From NCBI GenBank assembly GCA_001916965.1, contig MNTL01000050.1, positions 26,107 to 90,106 of the forward strand: a stretch of 64,000 nt of DNA. The letters are read 5' to 3'. Source of the DNA: Roseburia sp. CAG:10041_57 (lineage in GTDB: Bacteria; Bacillota; Clostridia; Lachnospirales; Lachnospiraceae). The notes under the pieces are model-generated. The model saw only the letters and a program-made list of their open reading frames with translations, was not told where the DNA came from and searched no databases. Positions 25,218-34,350 of this stretch are shown here, in pieces. Made by a program: the position numbers and the translations under genes. The stretch's first letter is position 1. The number at the start of each line of letters is the position of its first letter.

Positions 25218-26487
25218 ATAATGAAACCCTTAAAATAAACTGTCCATTCTCGGCGCTGAAAGAATAAAGACCCCCATAACGCTCTACTACTGCACATATA
25301 CTGCGTACACCAATCCCATGTCCCGCCCGTCTGGTCACTGGAATTTCATTTACAAATTCCACCTTATCCTCACAGGAATTCCTGATCTGGATGAAAAATG
25401 TATCTTTCTGCTGATATGCCATAACATCTATGGCTGCCGACAATCCCTTTGCCTGCACCTGCATACAGGCATGTAATGCATTTTCCAGCGCATTGGACAA
25501 TAACACACACAAATCACTCTCTGATACAGCGAGCATGGTTGGAATCTGCGCCTTTATCTCCATTGATATGTCCTGCTTATGTGCTTTGTCAGCAAAAGCC
25601 GACAAAATCAGATTGGCTGTTTCATTCTCACAATAATTCTGAACTTTGTAAGCATCAATTTCCGAGCAGACTTCATGAATATAATTCTTTGCCTGATCCA
25701 GTTTGTCATTTTCCATGCAGGCTGACAGATATTGCATATGATGACGCAGATCATGACGATAGGTACTGGCACTCTTCTGTGATTCCCGCAAGGAGTCTAT
25801 CTCCCTGACTGCCTGTGCGACCTGTAGATTCAATATTCCCTGCGTCTGTTCCAGCTCATTGCGGATCTTCTTCTCCCTGGAGGTACGCAGTACAAAGAAC
25901 AGATATGCCCCACTGCATACAAAGGGCATAAATTCTACTGCAAGAGTCGTGCCTTTTGACAAGGAATCCGTATAAATACGTGTCAGGTAATCAAATCCAT
26001 ATCCTAACAGGGGAATCACTCCAAACTGAAGCTGAAGCCTCTTCGTTTCCCTGGCAAGTGTACGCACTGCGGGCGATACGAACCATATCAGGAACAGTAA
26101 TAATGGAAAAGTCACAATCAATTCAGCCATGTCCTGCCCTGCATAGATTTCCGGTATTACCGCTACGATTGCCAGTGCAATCCATCTTCTTAGCTGACAG
26201 CACAGGTACGCTGTCAAGACTGAAACGGCCGGCCACAGCCATTCCCGATTCATAATACAAAGCACCACTGCCAATGGCGCATGCGTAATAAGCGGATACA
26301 GATACCTGACCACATCAGAGCTTGTCTGCTGATAGATGATTGCCTGAATCAGCAGAATCATTAACATACTTACCACAAGACTGATACGTTTGTGCTTTGT
26401 CCAGACAATATCACAAAAAGATGCCGATAATATCATGCCAAAGATTCCTACCGAAGCACTGTTCAATAAATAAATAACATCTGTCAT
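25216..26487 (-). CDS. AgrC-like sensor histidine kinase (GHKL type)
   Basis: This 423-residue kinase has about six N-terminal membrane segments (1-205), a coiled dimerisation helix, and the phosphoacceptor box TYRHDLRHHMQYLSAC near residue 245. The ATPase domain has ENETANLILSAFADKA and DLCVLLSNALENALHAC (N box), and RAGHGIGVRSICAVVERYGG (G box). This is the HPK10/AgrC class, which often senses peptides or membrane cues. It overlaps the response-regulator gene by 4 bases, so both are co-translated. It should phosphorylate the partner LytTR regulator. No agrB- or agrD-like gene is nearby, so the signal is unknown. Confidence 0.93.
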   Translation of the reverse strand: MTDVIYLLNSASVGIFGMILSASFCDIVWTKHKRISLVVSMLMILLIQAIIYQQTSSDVVRYLYPLITHAPLAVVLCIMNREWLWPAVSVLTAYLCCQLRRWIALAIVAVIPEIYAGQDMAELIVTFPLLLFLIWFVSPAVRTLARETKRLQLQFGVIPLLGYGFDYLTRIYTDSLSKGTTLAVEFMPFVCSGAYLFFVLRTSREKKIRNELEQTQGILNLQVAQAVREIDSLRESQKSASTYRHDLRHHMQYLSACMENDKLDQAKNYIHEVCSEIDAYKVQNYCENETANLILSAFADKAHKQDISMEIKAQIPTMLAVSESDLCVLLSNALENALHACMQVQAKGLSAAIDVMAYQQKDTFFIQIRNSCEDKVEFVNEIPVTRRAGHGIGVRSICAVVERYGGLYSFSAENGQFILRVSL

Positions 26488-27221
26488 GATATAACAACCT
26501 GCTTTCTGTCAAATACGTACTCCAGATATACATTCTTAATATCGGAGCATTTTCCGTGTGGAACAGGAATCTGCACATGGCTTGTCATTGTGATTGCCCT
26601 GTTTGATATGTTCTGTATGTATTCCATATTGATCAGAAATGATCTGTGCGGGCGGAGAAAATTATGGTATGGTGCCAGCTGGCTGCTCAGCTCATCCAGA
26701 CTGCCGCTGCTCTCCAGCACCTGCCCATTCTCCAGATGAAATGTCAAGGTACGTCCTATTACCTCACAATACTCCAGCTTGCTCAGATTAATTCTGGTGA
26801 TACCGCTCTTACAGCACAGCACCAGAGCATTCTCCTGCTCTTTCTCACATTCTGAAGTGACTGCATCCATCAGGCGGAAGAAGCTCTCTGCCCAGATAGG
26901 CTTAAGCTGATAGAAATATGCCCCCACCGTGTAGGATTGCACTGCAAATTCAGCAGATGATGTCAGAAAAATTATCTTCATAGTCTCATCATACTTCCTG
27001 ATTTCTCCTGCCACATGGATTCCATTCTCACCGGGCATAATAACATCCAGAAACAGAATGTCAAAACGCCCCCCTGCTTCGATCTGGGCAAGCAGCTCCA
27101 TCGGACTCTGGAATGCCAGGCATTGAATTGACACATTTTTATCTTTACGATACTGATTCAGAAGATTCTGCAGTTGGTTCAAAATCTCCTTGTCATCATC
27201 GCAAAAGGCTATATTCAGCAT
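26484..27221 (-). CDS. LytTR family response regulator
   Basis: This 245-residue protein has a CheY-like receiver (MLNIAFCDDDKEILNQLQNL, phosphoacceptor Asp in ILFLDVIMPGENG near residue 57, and Thr/Lys switch residues in IIFLTSSAEFAVQSY). A C-terminal LytTR DNA-binding domain follows (about 140-240; GITRINLSKLEYCEVIGRTL, LRPHRSFLINMEYIQNI). An AAGGGG site precedes the ATG. It forms an operon with the AgrC-like kinase. A direct repeat with LytTR geometry before the envelope operon (25138-25167) is a likely target. Confidence 0.93.
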   Translation of the reverse strand: MLNIAFCDDDKEILNQLQNLLNQYRKDKNVSIQCLAFQSPMELLAQIEAGGRFDILFLDVIMPGENGIHVAGEIRKYDETMKIIFLTSSAEFAVQSYTVGAYFYQLKPIWAESFFRLMDAVTSECEKEQENALVLCCKSGITRINLSKLEYCEVIGRTLTFHLENGQVLESSGSLDELSSQLAPYHNFLRPHRSFLINMEYIQNISNRAITMTSHVQIPVPHGKCSDIKNVYLEYVFDRKQVVIS

Positions 27222-27301
27222 ATTTATAATTCCCCTTCTATTCTATATGCATTTTACATCAATTGTCTTATGTCAATTATAACATGCAATTCATATGAGA
27301 T

Positions 27302-28804
27302 TCAAGGCAAACTATTTGCTACGCACAATGCCCCCCATCCTACCATGTCATTAGGATATCTGCCAAAACCTGGCAGTTTCTTTGCTCCATTGATCATATA
27401 TGCCTTGAGTTTCTGCCCATACAGGTAAGGATCATTGCCTCTGACTATGCCCCATTCCATCAGGAGTGCTGCGCTGCCACTGACTATAGGGGTTGCGAAG
27501 GAAGTTCCCGATACCTGCTGCGTACCACTATCCGGTATTGGCACAGTCAGATTTACTCCGGGAGCAACGAGATCCGGCTTGCTGAATGCAGTTCCAAAAG
27601 GCAGACCATCCTCGCCCGCACGTCCCTCTTCATAGCGATATACATACCCTCTGCCTGAGAAATCCGCATACGCTGAAGTTCTTGTATCATAAGCGCCCAC
27701 AGTGATTGCCCTGAGTGAAGTAGATGGAATCGTCAGCGTTACCTCCGGGGTTGGCAGGAAAAAGCCGGTTCCTGTATTCCTTGCCGCATAGCTTGGCAGA
27801 AACATCCGATACTCCCCTGTCACCACATTTCGGGGCGTCAATACCAGATTCCATACTCCTTCATTGATATATCTGCCCACAGGAATCATATCAATATAGA
27901 TCTCCTGATTCACTGAATAAGGCAGAGGTTCGCCAATATAGCACAGCAGCTGTGTCTGTTCCAGGGTACTCCTTATCGTGGCTATTCTCCTTGTCTCCAG
28001 CTGCACCTCCTCTCCTCCCGGTGAACGTACCACCAGTCCAAAATCATCATTGGGATGCTTCCAGATCTGAATACTCAACCCTGTTTCATATGCTGCTACT
28101 GCCAGTTCTATGTTCTTCTGCGTAAGGGCAATTCCTGCGGTGTGGCCATTGGAAGCCCCTTCATTCCCACTTCCTATTATAATAGCTGTTCTGCCTATCT
28201 CCGAAGCATTGTCTATGAATCTTTCAAGCAGGGATTCCCCACGGTGATCTCCATATGTATTGCCAAAGCTTAGATTCACGACCACAGGCATATTTAATTC
28301 TACTCCCAGATTCACTGCATAAGAGATACCTCTCATCAATTGTGTGGTTCTTGGAAAAGACTCAGCCAGAGGATTCCCCAGCTTCACCACAACTAGCTGT
28401 GCCTGCGCTGCCACACCTGACTGGGAACCGGCTGCCAAGGCAGCTACTGCTGTTCCATGACCTGATATATCCTGCTGGGGCACAATGGCAAGTCCTGCCT
28501 GTCTGCTGCCTGCTGCCAAAGCTTCGTTAATCTCGTCTCTTGTATACAATACCCCTTCTGTATACCCCTCAGGAGGCAGTCGGTTGTGTTCTACATCCGG
28601 AATCGCTGATTGATCCCATAACGTCAGAATACGGGTTGTTCCATCCGCATTTTGAAATTCTGTTAAGAAATAGTCAATCCCACTGTCTAAAACAGCAATT
28701 AACACCCCCTGTCCTGTCAATCTTGGATCTCTAAGTGTCACCTGTGGAATACAGGATGCTTCTTTTGCTCCATAATCCATATCCCTTCCCCATTCTGTAT
28801 ACAT
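27302..28804 (-). CDS. Subtilisin-like (S8) serine peptidase
   Basis: From the ATG at 28804 (500 residues; AAGG 6 bases upstream) or the ATG at 28780 (492 residues) this is an S8 peptidase. The triad segments are VLIAVLDSGIDYF (Asp), ISGHGTAVAALAAG (His) and VSGTSFATPIVSGSAALLME (Ser), with GSGNEGASNGHTAG as the oxyanion Asn region. An insert of about 120 residues lies between His and Ser, as in the Csp-type bacterial S8 subfamily that processes spore or surface proteins. No signal peptide is evident. A longer frame to 28939 overlaps the upstream gene's end and terminator and is rejected. The target protein is unknown. Confidence 0.88.
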   Translation of the reverse strand: MYTEWGRDMDYGAKEASCIPQVTLRDPRLTGQGVLIAVLDSGIDYFLTEFQNADGTTRILTLWDQSAIPDVEHNRLPPEGYTEGVLYTRDEINEALAAGSRQAGLAIVPQQDISGHGTAVAALAAGSQSGVAAQAQLVVVKLGNPLAESFPRTTQLMRGISYAVNLGVELNMPVVVNLSFGNTYGDHRGESLLERFIDNASEIGRTAIIIGSGNEGASNGHTAGIALTQKNIELAVAAYETGLSIQIWKHPNDDFGLVVRSPGGEEVQLETRRIATIRSTLEQTQLLCYIGEPLPYSVNQEIYIDMIPVGRYINEGVWNLVLTPRNVVTGEYRMFLPSYAARNTGTGFFLPTPEVTLTIPSTSLRAITVGAYDTRTSAYADFSGRGYVYRYEEGRAGEDGLPFGTAFSKPDLVAPGVNLTVPIPDSGTQQVSGTSFATPIVSGSAALLMEWGIVRGNDPYLYGQKLKAYMINGAKKLPGFGRYPNDMVGWGALCVANSLP

Positions 28805-28830
28805 AGATTGCCTTATATGAACAGAATATG

Positions 28831-28857
28831 AAAAAGCGCACCAAAAAGTGCGCCCTT
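28831..28857 (-). terminator. Intrinsic terminator of the maltodextrin operon
   Basis: GCGCAC (28836-28841) pairs with GTGCGC (28848-28853). On the minus strand a T5 run follows. It lies just beyond the GH13 gene stop and before the S8 peptidase start. Confidence 0.85.
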
Positions 28858-28868
28858 TACATACTGCC

Positions 28869-30539
28869 TTACAATATTCTGATATCCCCCTGCATCGGTG
28901 GGATTCTCCATGCTTTATCTGATATCTCCTGTTCTTCATCTGAATTGTTCAAAGCAATCAGTATTTTCTCCTGTTCATTTTCTCTCAGGAACAGATATAA
29001 GCCCTTCTCATCCTGACATAGTACTGTTCTATATGTTCCGTTACGAATTGCACTGTGTTCCCTTCTAATCTGCGCATATTCCCTCAAAATATCATAGCAA
29101 TTATCCTCACTGCCCCAGGGCATCGGACTACGATATGCATTCTCTGTCTCTCCTTCAATATAATACTCATCTCCATAGAATACCGAAGGAACTCCATACC
29201 CCATAAAGAGATAAAAATATGCCAGCCTCAACCGTCTCCTGTCTCCCACACAATAAGAAAGAAATCTGGGAACATCATGTGTATCAAGAAAATTCATCTG
29301 TACCAGGCTCACCTGCTCTGGATATCTCATAATCATCTTATGCATCTGTGCATCAAATTCTGATACCGTCATCGTCCTCGTTGCGAAGAAATCCTTGCAC
29401 AGATAAGAAAAACGGTAATTCATCGTTGAATCAAACTGATCTCCAAGAAGCCATACTCCGGCATCCTCCCATATCTCCCCAATCAGAAAGAACTGGGGTT
29501 TTACGGCTTTTACAGCTGTCTTAAAATGCCTCCAGAAATCATGGTTCACCTCATTTGCCACATCCAGCCGCCATCCATCAATATCTGCTTCTCTGATCCA
29601 GTATGTTCCTACATCTATCAGGTATTTCTCAAGCTGTGGATTGGAAGTGTTGAGCTTAGGCATCTCTTTTACATAGGCAAAAGCCGCATAATCCGGCGGG
29701 TCCATATAACATACCGGCTCCGGCATATCATAGAACCAGTCATAATACCGTGACTTGCTGCCATATGTTAATACATCCCTGAAAGCAAAGAAATCAGGTC
29801 CACAATGATTGAACACTCCATCCAGAATCACCCTGATGTGATTTCTATGACAAATAGCAACCATTTCTTTAAGCTCTTCCAGCGTTCCCATACAGGCATC
29901 GACCATAAAATAATCGGCTGTATCATATTTGTGATAGGAATTTGCCATAAATACCGGATTCAGATAGATGCAATTGATTCCAAGCTCTCTGATATACTCT
30001 ATATTCTCACTGATTCCCTGTATGGTTCCTCCAAGTCTGTTAGCGGATATCATGCCATACCCTGTTTCAATAGATTTCGCCATTTTAACAATACTGCCTT
30101 TTTCCGTGGCAAAGCTATCTGGAAATATCTGATACATAATCAGATCCTGTGCCCACGCCGGTGGACTGATAATGTCCTCTCTGCGGATATACGGGAACTG
30201 AAAATACTCTGTTCTGTTGTAGCCTATCTGTGTACAGAATCCTCTTTCATAATAATATTGTCTCTGGCAGCCATCTTCCAATGCAAAGTAATAACACAAT
30301 CTTGGATAAATATTGTTAAGTCTGGTTTCATAATAGTCAAACAAGTCATCACTTGACACGAGTGTCATTTTTATATTTGTCATTCTGATTACAGGATTTT
30401 GGTCTACCCGGTCTCCATAATAAAGCTGACAGCTGCACAGATCTCCCTTTGCTGCACGCAGCCTGATTGTAATATCTTTTTCCCCAGTTGCATATGCATA
30501 CTGCGAAAGAGGTATATGTAAAATCGCTTCCTTCTTCAT
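28869..30539 (-). CDS. GH13 alpha-glycosidase (neopullulanase/maltogenic amylase type)
   Basis: This 556-residue protein has an N-terminal beta domain (about 1-120) and a GH13 TIM barrel. Catalytic motifs are DGVFNHCG (region I), DGWRLDVANEV (nucleophile Asp), LIGEIWEDAG (acid/base Glu) and FLDTHDVPRFL (third Asp). LNPVFMANSYHKYDTADYF is typical of the GH13_20 cyclomaltodextrinase/neopullulanase group. There is no signal peptide, so it cleaves imported maltodextrins in the cytoplasm. It follows the malG-like gene by 3 bases and ends at the operon terminator. Exact linkage preference cannot be read. Confidence 0.92.
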   Translation of the reverse strand: MKKEAILHIPLSQYAYATGEKDITIRLRAAKGDLCSCQLYYGDRVDQNPVIRMTNIKMTLVSSDDLFDYYETRLNNIYPRLCYYFALEDGCQRQYYYERGFCTQIGYNRTEYFQFPYIRREDIISPPAWAQDLIMYQIFPDSFATEKGSIVKMAKSIETGYGMISANRLGGTIQGISENIEYIRELGINCIYLNPVFMANSYHKYDTADYFMVDACMGTLEELKEMVAICHRNHIRVILDGVFNHCGPDFFAFRDVLTYGSKSRYYDWFYDMPEPVCYMDPPDYAAFAYVKEMPKLNTSNPQLEKYLIDVGTYWIREADIDGWRLDVANEVNHDFWRHFKTAVKAVKPQFFLIGEIWEDAGVWLLGDQFDSTMNYRFSYLCKDFFATRTMTVSEFDAQMHKMIMRYPEQVSLVQMNFLDTHDVPRFLSYCVGDRRRLRLAYFYLFMGYGVPSVFYGDEYYIEGETENAYRSPMPWGSEDNCYDILREYAQIRREHSAIRNGTYRTVLCQDEKGLYLFLRENEQEKILIALNNSDEEQEISDKAWRIPPMQGDIRIL

Positions 30540-30542
30540 ATC

Positions 30543-31385
30543 CTATCCTTTCACCGCTCCACCTGTAATTCCATCAACATAGAACTTCTGCATCAGCAGA
30601 AACAGAATGGAGATTGGAATTGCTACAATAATGCCGCCTGCACAGAATACAGAGAAGTAGTCTCCTACCAGCGTTCTCTGCACCAGATTAAAAAGCCCCA
30701 TGGCAACTGTCCAGTCTGTAGGATTCTTGGAACGGATCATCAGCTTCGCCATAACAAAATCCATCCATGGTGTCAGGAAAGAATTAATAACCGTATATAC
30801 AATAATGGGTTTGGACAGTGGAATCACGATTCTGGTAAAAATACATAACTGCGATGCACCTTCCAGTGTTGCAGACTCTCTAAGCGACGCCGGTATCGTA
30901 TCAAAAAATCCCTTACAGATCAGATAGCCTAGTCCAGAGCCCGCTGAATATATGATGATAAGTCCCAGCATACTGTCTGTCAGCCCTATCAGCTTCATGA
31001 CAAAGAAGATGGCGATCATGGACAATACTCCCGGAAACATATTCAGGATAATTGCGAAACTCATAAGCGGCTTACGCATTGGGAAACGCATACAACTCAT
31101 CGCATATGCCACCATCAATACCAAAAAGGTAGAAATGACACACGTACAGCAGCCTATTATCATGGAATTGCGAAACCACGCTGGAAAATTCGCCACCGTA
31201 TCCGGTCTGAAGAACAGCTGTGCATAATTATCCCACGTCCATTTAGTCGGGAAAAAATGCATGGTATTGATGCCTTTATAGCCACTCAGCGACGTCACAA
31301 ATAACCAGATAATTGGAATCAGCCATATAAAGGCGAGAAAAGCCAGCAGAAGATGTTTTCCGATTATTTTGCATTTTCTTTTCAT
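30543..31385 (-). CDS. MalG-like sugar ABC transporter permease
   Basis: This 280-residue inner-membrane protein has six hydrophobic segments and the EAA loop ESATLEGASQLCIFTRIVIP that contacts the ATPase. The C-terminus DGITGGAVKG is typical of MalG. It starts right after the malF-like stop codon and shares an AGGAGG site located in the end of that gene, so the two are coupled. No ATPase is encoded nearby, as is common in Firmicutes, where MsmX-like subunits are shared. It pairs with the MalF-like protein to import maltodextrins. Confidence 0.92.
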   Translation of the reverse strand: MKRKCKIIGKHLLLAFLAFIWLIPIIWLFVTSLSGYKGINTMHFFPTKWTWDNYAQLFFRPDTVANFPAWFRNSMIIGCCTCVISTFLVLMVAYAMSCMRFPMRKPLMSFAIILNMFPGVLSMIAIFFVMKLIGLTDSMLGLIIIYSAGSGLGYLICKGFFDTIPASLRESATLEGASQLCIFTRIVIPLSKPIIVYTVINSFLTPWMDFVMAKLMIRSKNPTDWTVAMGLFNLVQRTLVGDYFSVFCAGGIIVAIPISILFLLMQKFYVDGITGGAVKG

Positions 31386-32777
31386 TTACTGGAATTCCTC
31401 CTCTCTGTTACCGGCAATCATTCTGGTAAATCCAATCAAAGTAAATACCGCACACAGTACAAAAACGTATATTCCAATAACTGATGCCATCTTATAATTG
31501 GAATAGTCATTCGTTAATGTAAAGAGCCACGTCACCAGCAGATCTACTTCTTTTGCATTGGAATTGGCATAACGCATATTGCCCGTTACATAGTCACTGG
31601 TCAGAAGATATATGACATTAAAATTATTGATATTGCCGATAAAAGCTGTAATCAGTGAAGGACCTGTCACGAACAGCATATACGGCATTGTGATCTTGCG
31701 GAAAATCTGTGCTTCATTGGCGCCGTCTATCCTTGCACTCTCCAACTGTTCCTCTGGAATATTGAGAAGGATTCCCGTGGCACTCAGCATCTGATACGGT
31801 ACACCCACCCAGATATTGATTAACACGATCATGACATGCGCCCAGCCAGGCTTGGATAAAAAGGGAATATAAGAAAGCCCCTTTCCAACCAGTCCAAGGT
31901 TCTGTAACACCTGCGTCAATCCGATTTTGTTGCAGATACTGTTGACAATACCATAATCTCCAAACATCTTACCGACTAATAATAAAGTAACGAACTGTGG
32001 AATCGCTATTGTCACGACAAACAGGCTTCTCCACATCTTTTTCCACCTGACAGTCTTGTCATTAATGAGTTTGGCAAGCAGGATTCCACCAAAATAGGTC
32101 GTAAAAGTGGCTAGAAATGCCCAGATCAGCGTCCAGACCAGAATCCTGATAAATGCATAACCAAAAGTAACTGTTGATGTGGAAGTAAACAATTCCCTGA
32201 AATTATCCAGTCCCACCCAGGTAAACAGATATGTGGGGGGCTGATGATTCATGTCATAATTGGTAAATGCAATGGCTATCATGAACAGGATAGGAATGAT
32301 ATTGACCAGCAATACACCTATACCCGGCAAAGTAAGCAGTGTAATATGAAATTTAGCATTGATCAGCTCCCTACAGTCTTCCCTGAATGAATTAATATGC
32401 TTACCTTCTGATTCCTGCTTCTGTAATTCATAAACTGCCCTTAGATTGCTGATATACAAAGCAATAAAGGCAGCGATAAACAGAATTCCAATAATACCGC
32501 ACAGAAGAATCAACAGGGAATTATCATAATCATTCACTGTCTTTTGCAACGTAGTCAGATCCAGGTATTCTTCTCTCTGTACTGTACCCAACGTATTTAA
32601 TTTACAGATATACTGCCAGGAGAAACGAAATGTGAACAGAAAGAACAGTACTTCTATCACTGTCATAATGATTCCCTTGGCATATTGTCCTCTGGCACAA
32701 TAGCCTGCTCCCATAATAATCATGGAGAGCCGCGTTGCGGCATCTCCATTCTTACATATTTCCAACAATTTCTTCAT
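31386..32777 (-). CDS. MalF-like sugar ABC transporter permease
   Basis: This 463-residue permease has an N-terminal extension with extra membrane segments (about 20-125) before the MetI-type core. The extension is typical of Firmicute MalF-like proteins. The core has NIWVGVPYQMLSATGILLNI and the EAA loop ESARIDGANEAQIFRKITMP. It lies 12 bases after the binding-protein gene and directly abuts the malG-like gene. It should form the heterodimeric channel for maltodextrin uptake with the MalG-like subunit. Confidence 0.92.
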   Translation of the reverse strand: MKKLLEICKNGDAATRLSMIIMGAGYCARGQYAKGIIMTVIEVLFFLFTFRFSWQYICKLNTLGTVQREEYLDLTTLQKTVNDYDNSLLILLCGIIGILFIAAFIALYISNLRAVYELQKQESEGKHINSFREDCRELINAKFHITLLTLPGIGVLLVNIIPILFMIAIAFTNYDMNHQPPTYLFTWVGLDNFRELFTSTSTVTFGYAFIRILVWTLIWAFLATFTTYFGGILLAKLINDKTVRWKKMWRSLFVVTIAIPQFVTLLLVGKMFGDYGIVNSICNKIGLTQVLQNLGLVGKGLSYIPFLSKPGWAHVMIVLINIWVGVPYQMLSATGILLNIPEEQLESARIDGANEAQIFRKITMPYMLFVTGPSLITAFIGNINNFNVIYLLTSDYVTGNMRYANSNAKEVDLLVTWLFTLTNDYSNYKMASVIGIYVFVLCAVFTLIGFTRMIAGNREEEFQ

Positions 32778-32789
32778 GATACCGCATCC

Positions 32790-34151
32790 TTAATTTGTAA
32801 CTGGTTGTGTGATACCCTCTACAGCTTCATCCAGAAGTGACTGTACATCTGTATAATTGCCTTCTGCCAGCGCCTGACCCAAGGTTGCAGCCGGGTCCCA
32901 GTATGCATTGCCGACTCTTTGCAGATCCGCATAGGCAGACTGTTGTGCCAGTGCAGCAAGTGCAGGAGCTGAGGCGATTTTATCAGAAGCTGCTGCATTC
33001 AGGTTAGAAGGTCCTTCACCTGTAGCAACACCGATTGCTTCCTGGCTGTTCTGACTTGTAATATATTCTGCCAGCAGCATAGCCCAGCCTGTATTCCTGG
33101 AATATGCATTCACTCCAACGAATTTATATCCTGCAAAAGACCCCATCTGTACCTCATCTCCATTTACAGTAAAGGCGGGCAGCTTCGTTGCCGCATATCC
33201 ATCACCATATGCTTCCATAAAACCGGTCGTCGCCCATGTTCCATTTACATCTGCTATCATCTGACCATTCAGTGCAAATGCCTGTGCATCTTCATTAACA
33301 CAATTCACCATGGCACTGCTCTTGCAGATATCCGTTACGGCTTCTGCAACTGCTGCCCCTGTATACTTCGTATCTGTTGCATTCCAGTTACAGTAATTTG
33401 TTCCATCATCCTGTCCGTACATTTCCAGTCCGGCACCCGCGAAGAATCCATATAAATACCACGCACCGGATACTTCCATGCCAACTGTCTTACCCTGCTT
33501 CTGGGCTGCTGCCAGCAGATTATCCCAGGATGACACATCTTCTTCTGTCAGATAATCCGAATTATAAAACAGGAAATAACCATTAGACGCTGTCAGCGGA
33601 TAAGCATACAGCTTACCATCTACAGAAGCGGCTTCTACTGTAGACGCTGCATTTGCAGTCTTAGGATCATATGTAAAAGCAGCATCTACACTCTGCAATG
33701 CTCCTGCATTTACCAGATCGATCAGCTGGTCATCTGCAAATACGAATACATCCGCTGCGGATTCCACATCCTTCAATACATCATCCTTGCAGTTCGCCTC
33801 AGACTCTGCGCCAATTGTAATATTAAATTGCACATCAGGATAAGTATTCTTAAATTCATCTACAAGCTGTGCCATAACTGTCTGATATTCTTCTGTCTCA
33901 GCACACCATAATGTCAGATCAACCGGCGCATCTGTAGCTGCAATCAGATTGGCAATTGCATCATTGCTGTTATTATCACTATTTTCTGACACCTGCGTCG
34001 TTTCTTCTGTTTTGACTTCTTCCTGTGTTTTCTCACTGTTCTGTGTCTGCTCACTCTGATTCTGTACAGTCTGCTCACTGCTTCCACAACCTGCTAATAA
34101 AGAGGAAACCATACACATACTGATACATGCTGCTGCTAATTTTCTTTTCAT
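32790..34151 (-). CDS. Maltodextrin-type extracellular solute-binding lipoprotein
   Basis: The start at 34151 (453 residues) has GGGAGG 7 bases upstream; the ATG at 34166 overlaps that site and is rejected. A lipoprotein signal with lipobox SLLAGC (cysteine near residue 21) is followed by a Gln/Glu/Thr-rich linker and a family 1 solute-binding domain (VDLTLWCAETEEYQTVMAQL, YPVSANGYF-like hinge region YPLTASNGYFLFYNSDYLTE, and GSFAGYKFVGVNAYSRNTGW). It delivers maltodextrins to the MalFG-like permease. It is the first gene of the operon, with a predicted promoter at 34230-34258, and is divergent from the LacI regulator. Confidence 0.92.
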   Translation of the reverse strand: MKRKLAAACISMCMVSSLLAGCGSSEQTVQNQSEQTQNSEKTQEEVKTEETTQVSENSDNNSNDAIANLIAATDAPVDLTLWCAETEEYQTVMAQLVDEFKNTYPDVQFNITIGAESEANCKDDVLKDVESAADVFVFADDQLIDLVNAGALQSVDAAFTYDPKTANAASTVEAASVDGKLYAYPLTASNGYFLFYNSDYLTEEDVSSWDNLLAAAQKQGKTVGMEVSGAWYLYGFFAGAGLEMYGQDDGTNYCNWNATDTKYTGAAVAEAVTDICKSSAMVNCVNEDAQAFALNGQMIADVNGTWATTGFMEAYGDGYAATKLPAFTVNGDEVQMGSFAGYKFVGVNAYSRNTGWAMLLAEYITSQNSQEAIGVATGEGPSNLNAAASDKIASAPALAALAQQSAYADLQRVGNAYWDPAATLGQALAEGNYTDVQSLLDEAVEGITQPVTN

Positions 34152-34229
34152 TTTCCAACCTCCCATTTTCTTTATCTTTCTACGAAACTTTTCCTAAAAG
34201 TCATGTGAATCATGTCCTTTTGTATTTTC

Positions 34230-34258
34230 ATCATATCTGCAAAATATCAGTTTTACAA
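34230..34258 (-). promoter_or_regulatory. Predicted promoter of the maltodextrin operon
   Basis: On the minus strand TTGTAA (34253-34258) and TATGAT (34230-34235) are 17 bases apart. It lies 20 bases from the divergent lacI-type promoter, so one bound regulator could affect both. I found no clear LacI-type palindrome. Confidence 0.55.
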
Positions 34259-34277
34259 TGTTTTTGTGTGATTGCAA

Positions 34278-34305
34278 TTGACTTTTGTTAAGAAACCGCT
34301 ATACT
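34278..34305 (+). promoter_or_regulatory. Predicted promoter of the LacI-family regulator gene
   Basis: TTGACT (34278-34283) and TATACT (34300-34305) are 16 bases apart, about 45 bases before the start codon at 34351. Confidence 0.6.
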
Positions 34306-34350
34306 AGATTTTAAGATTTGTCGATTTTTCAAATGAAAGGAGATATCGTT

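Noticed and set aside
34166..34350. CcpA cre site or LacI operator in the maltodextrin divergent promoter region
   Set aside because: No palindrome close to the cre or MalR consensus was found by eye, so none is annotated.
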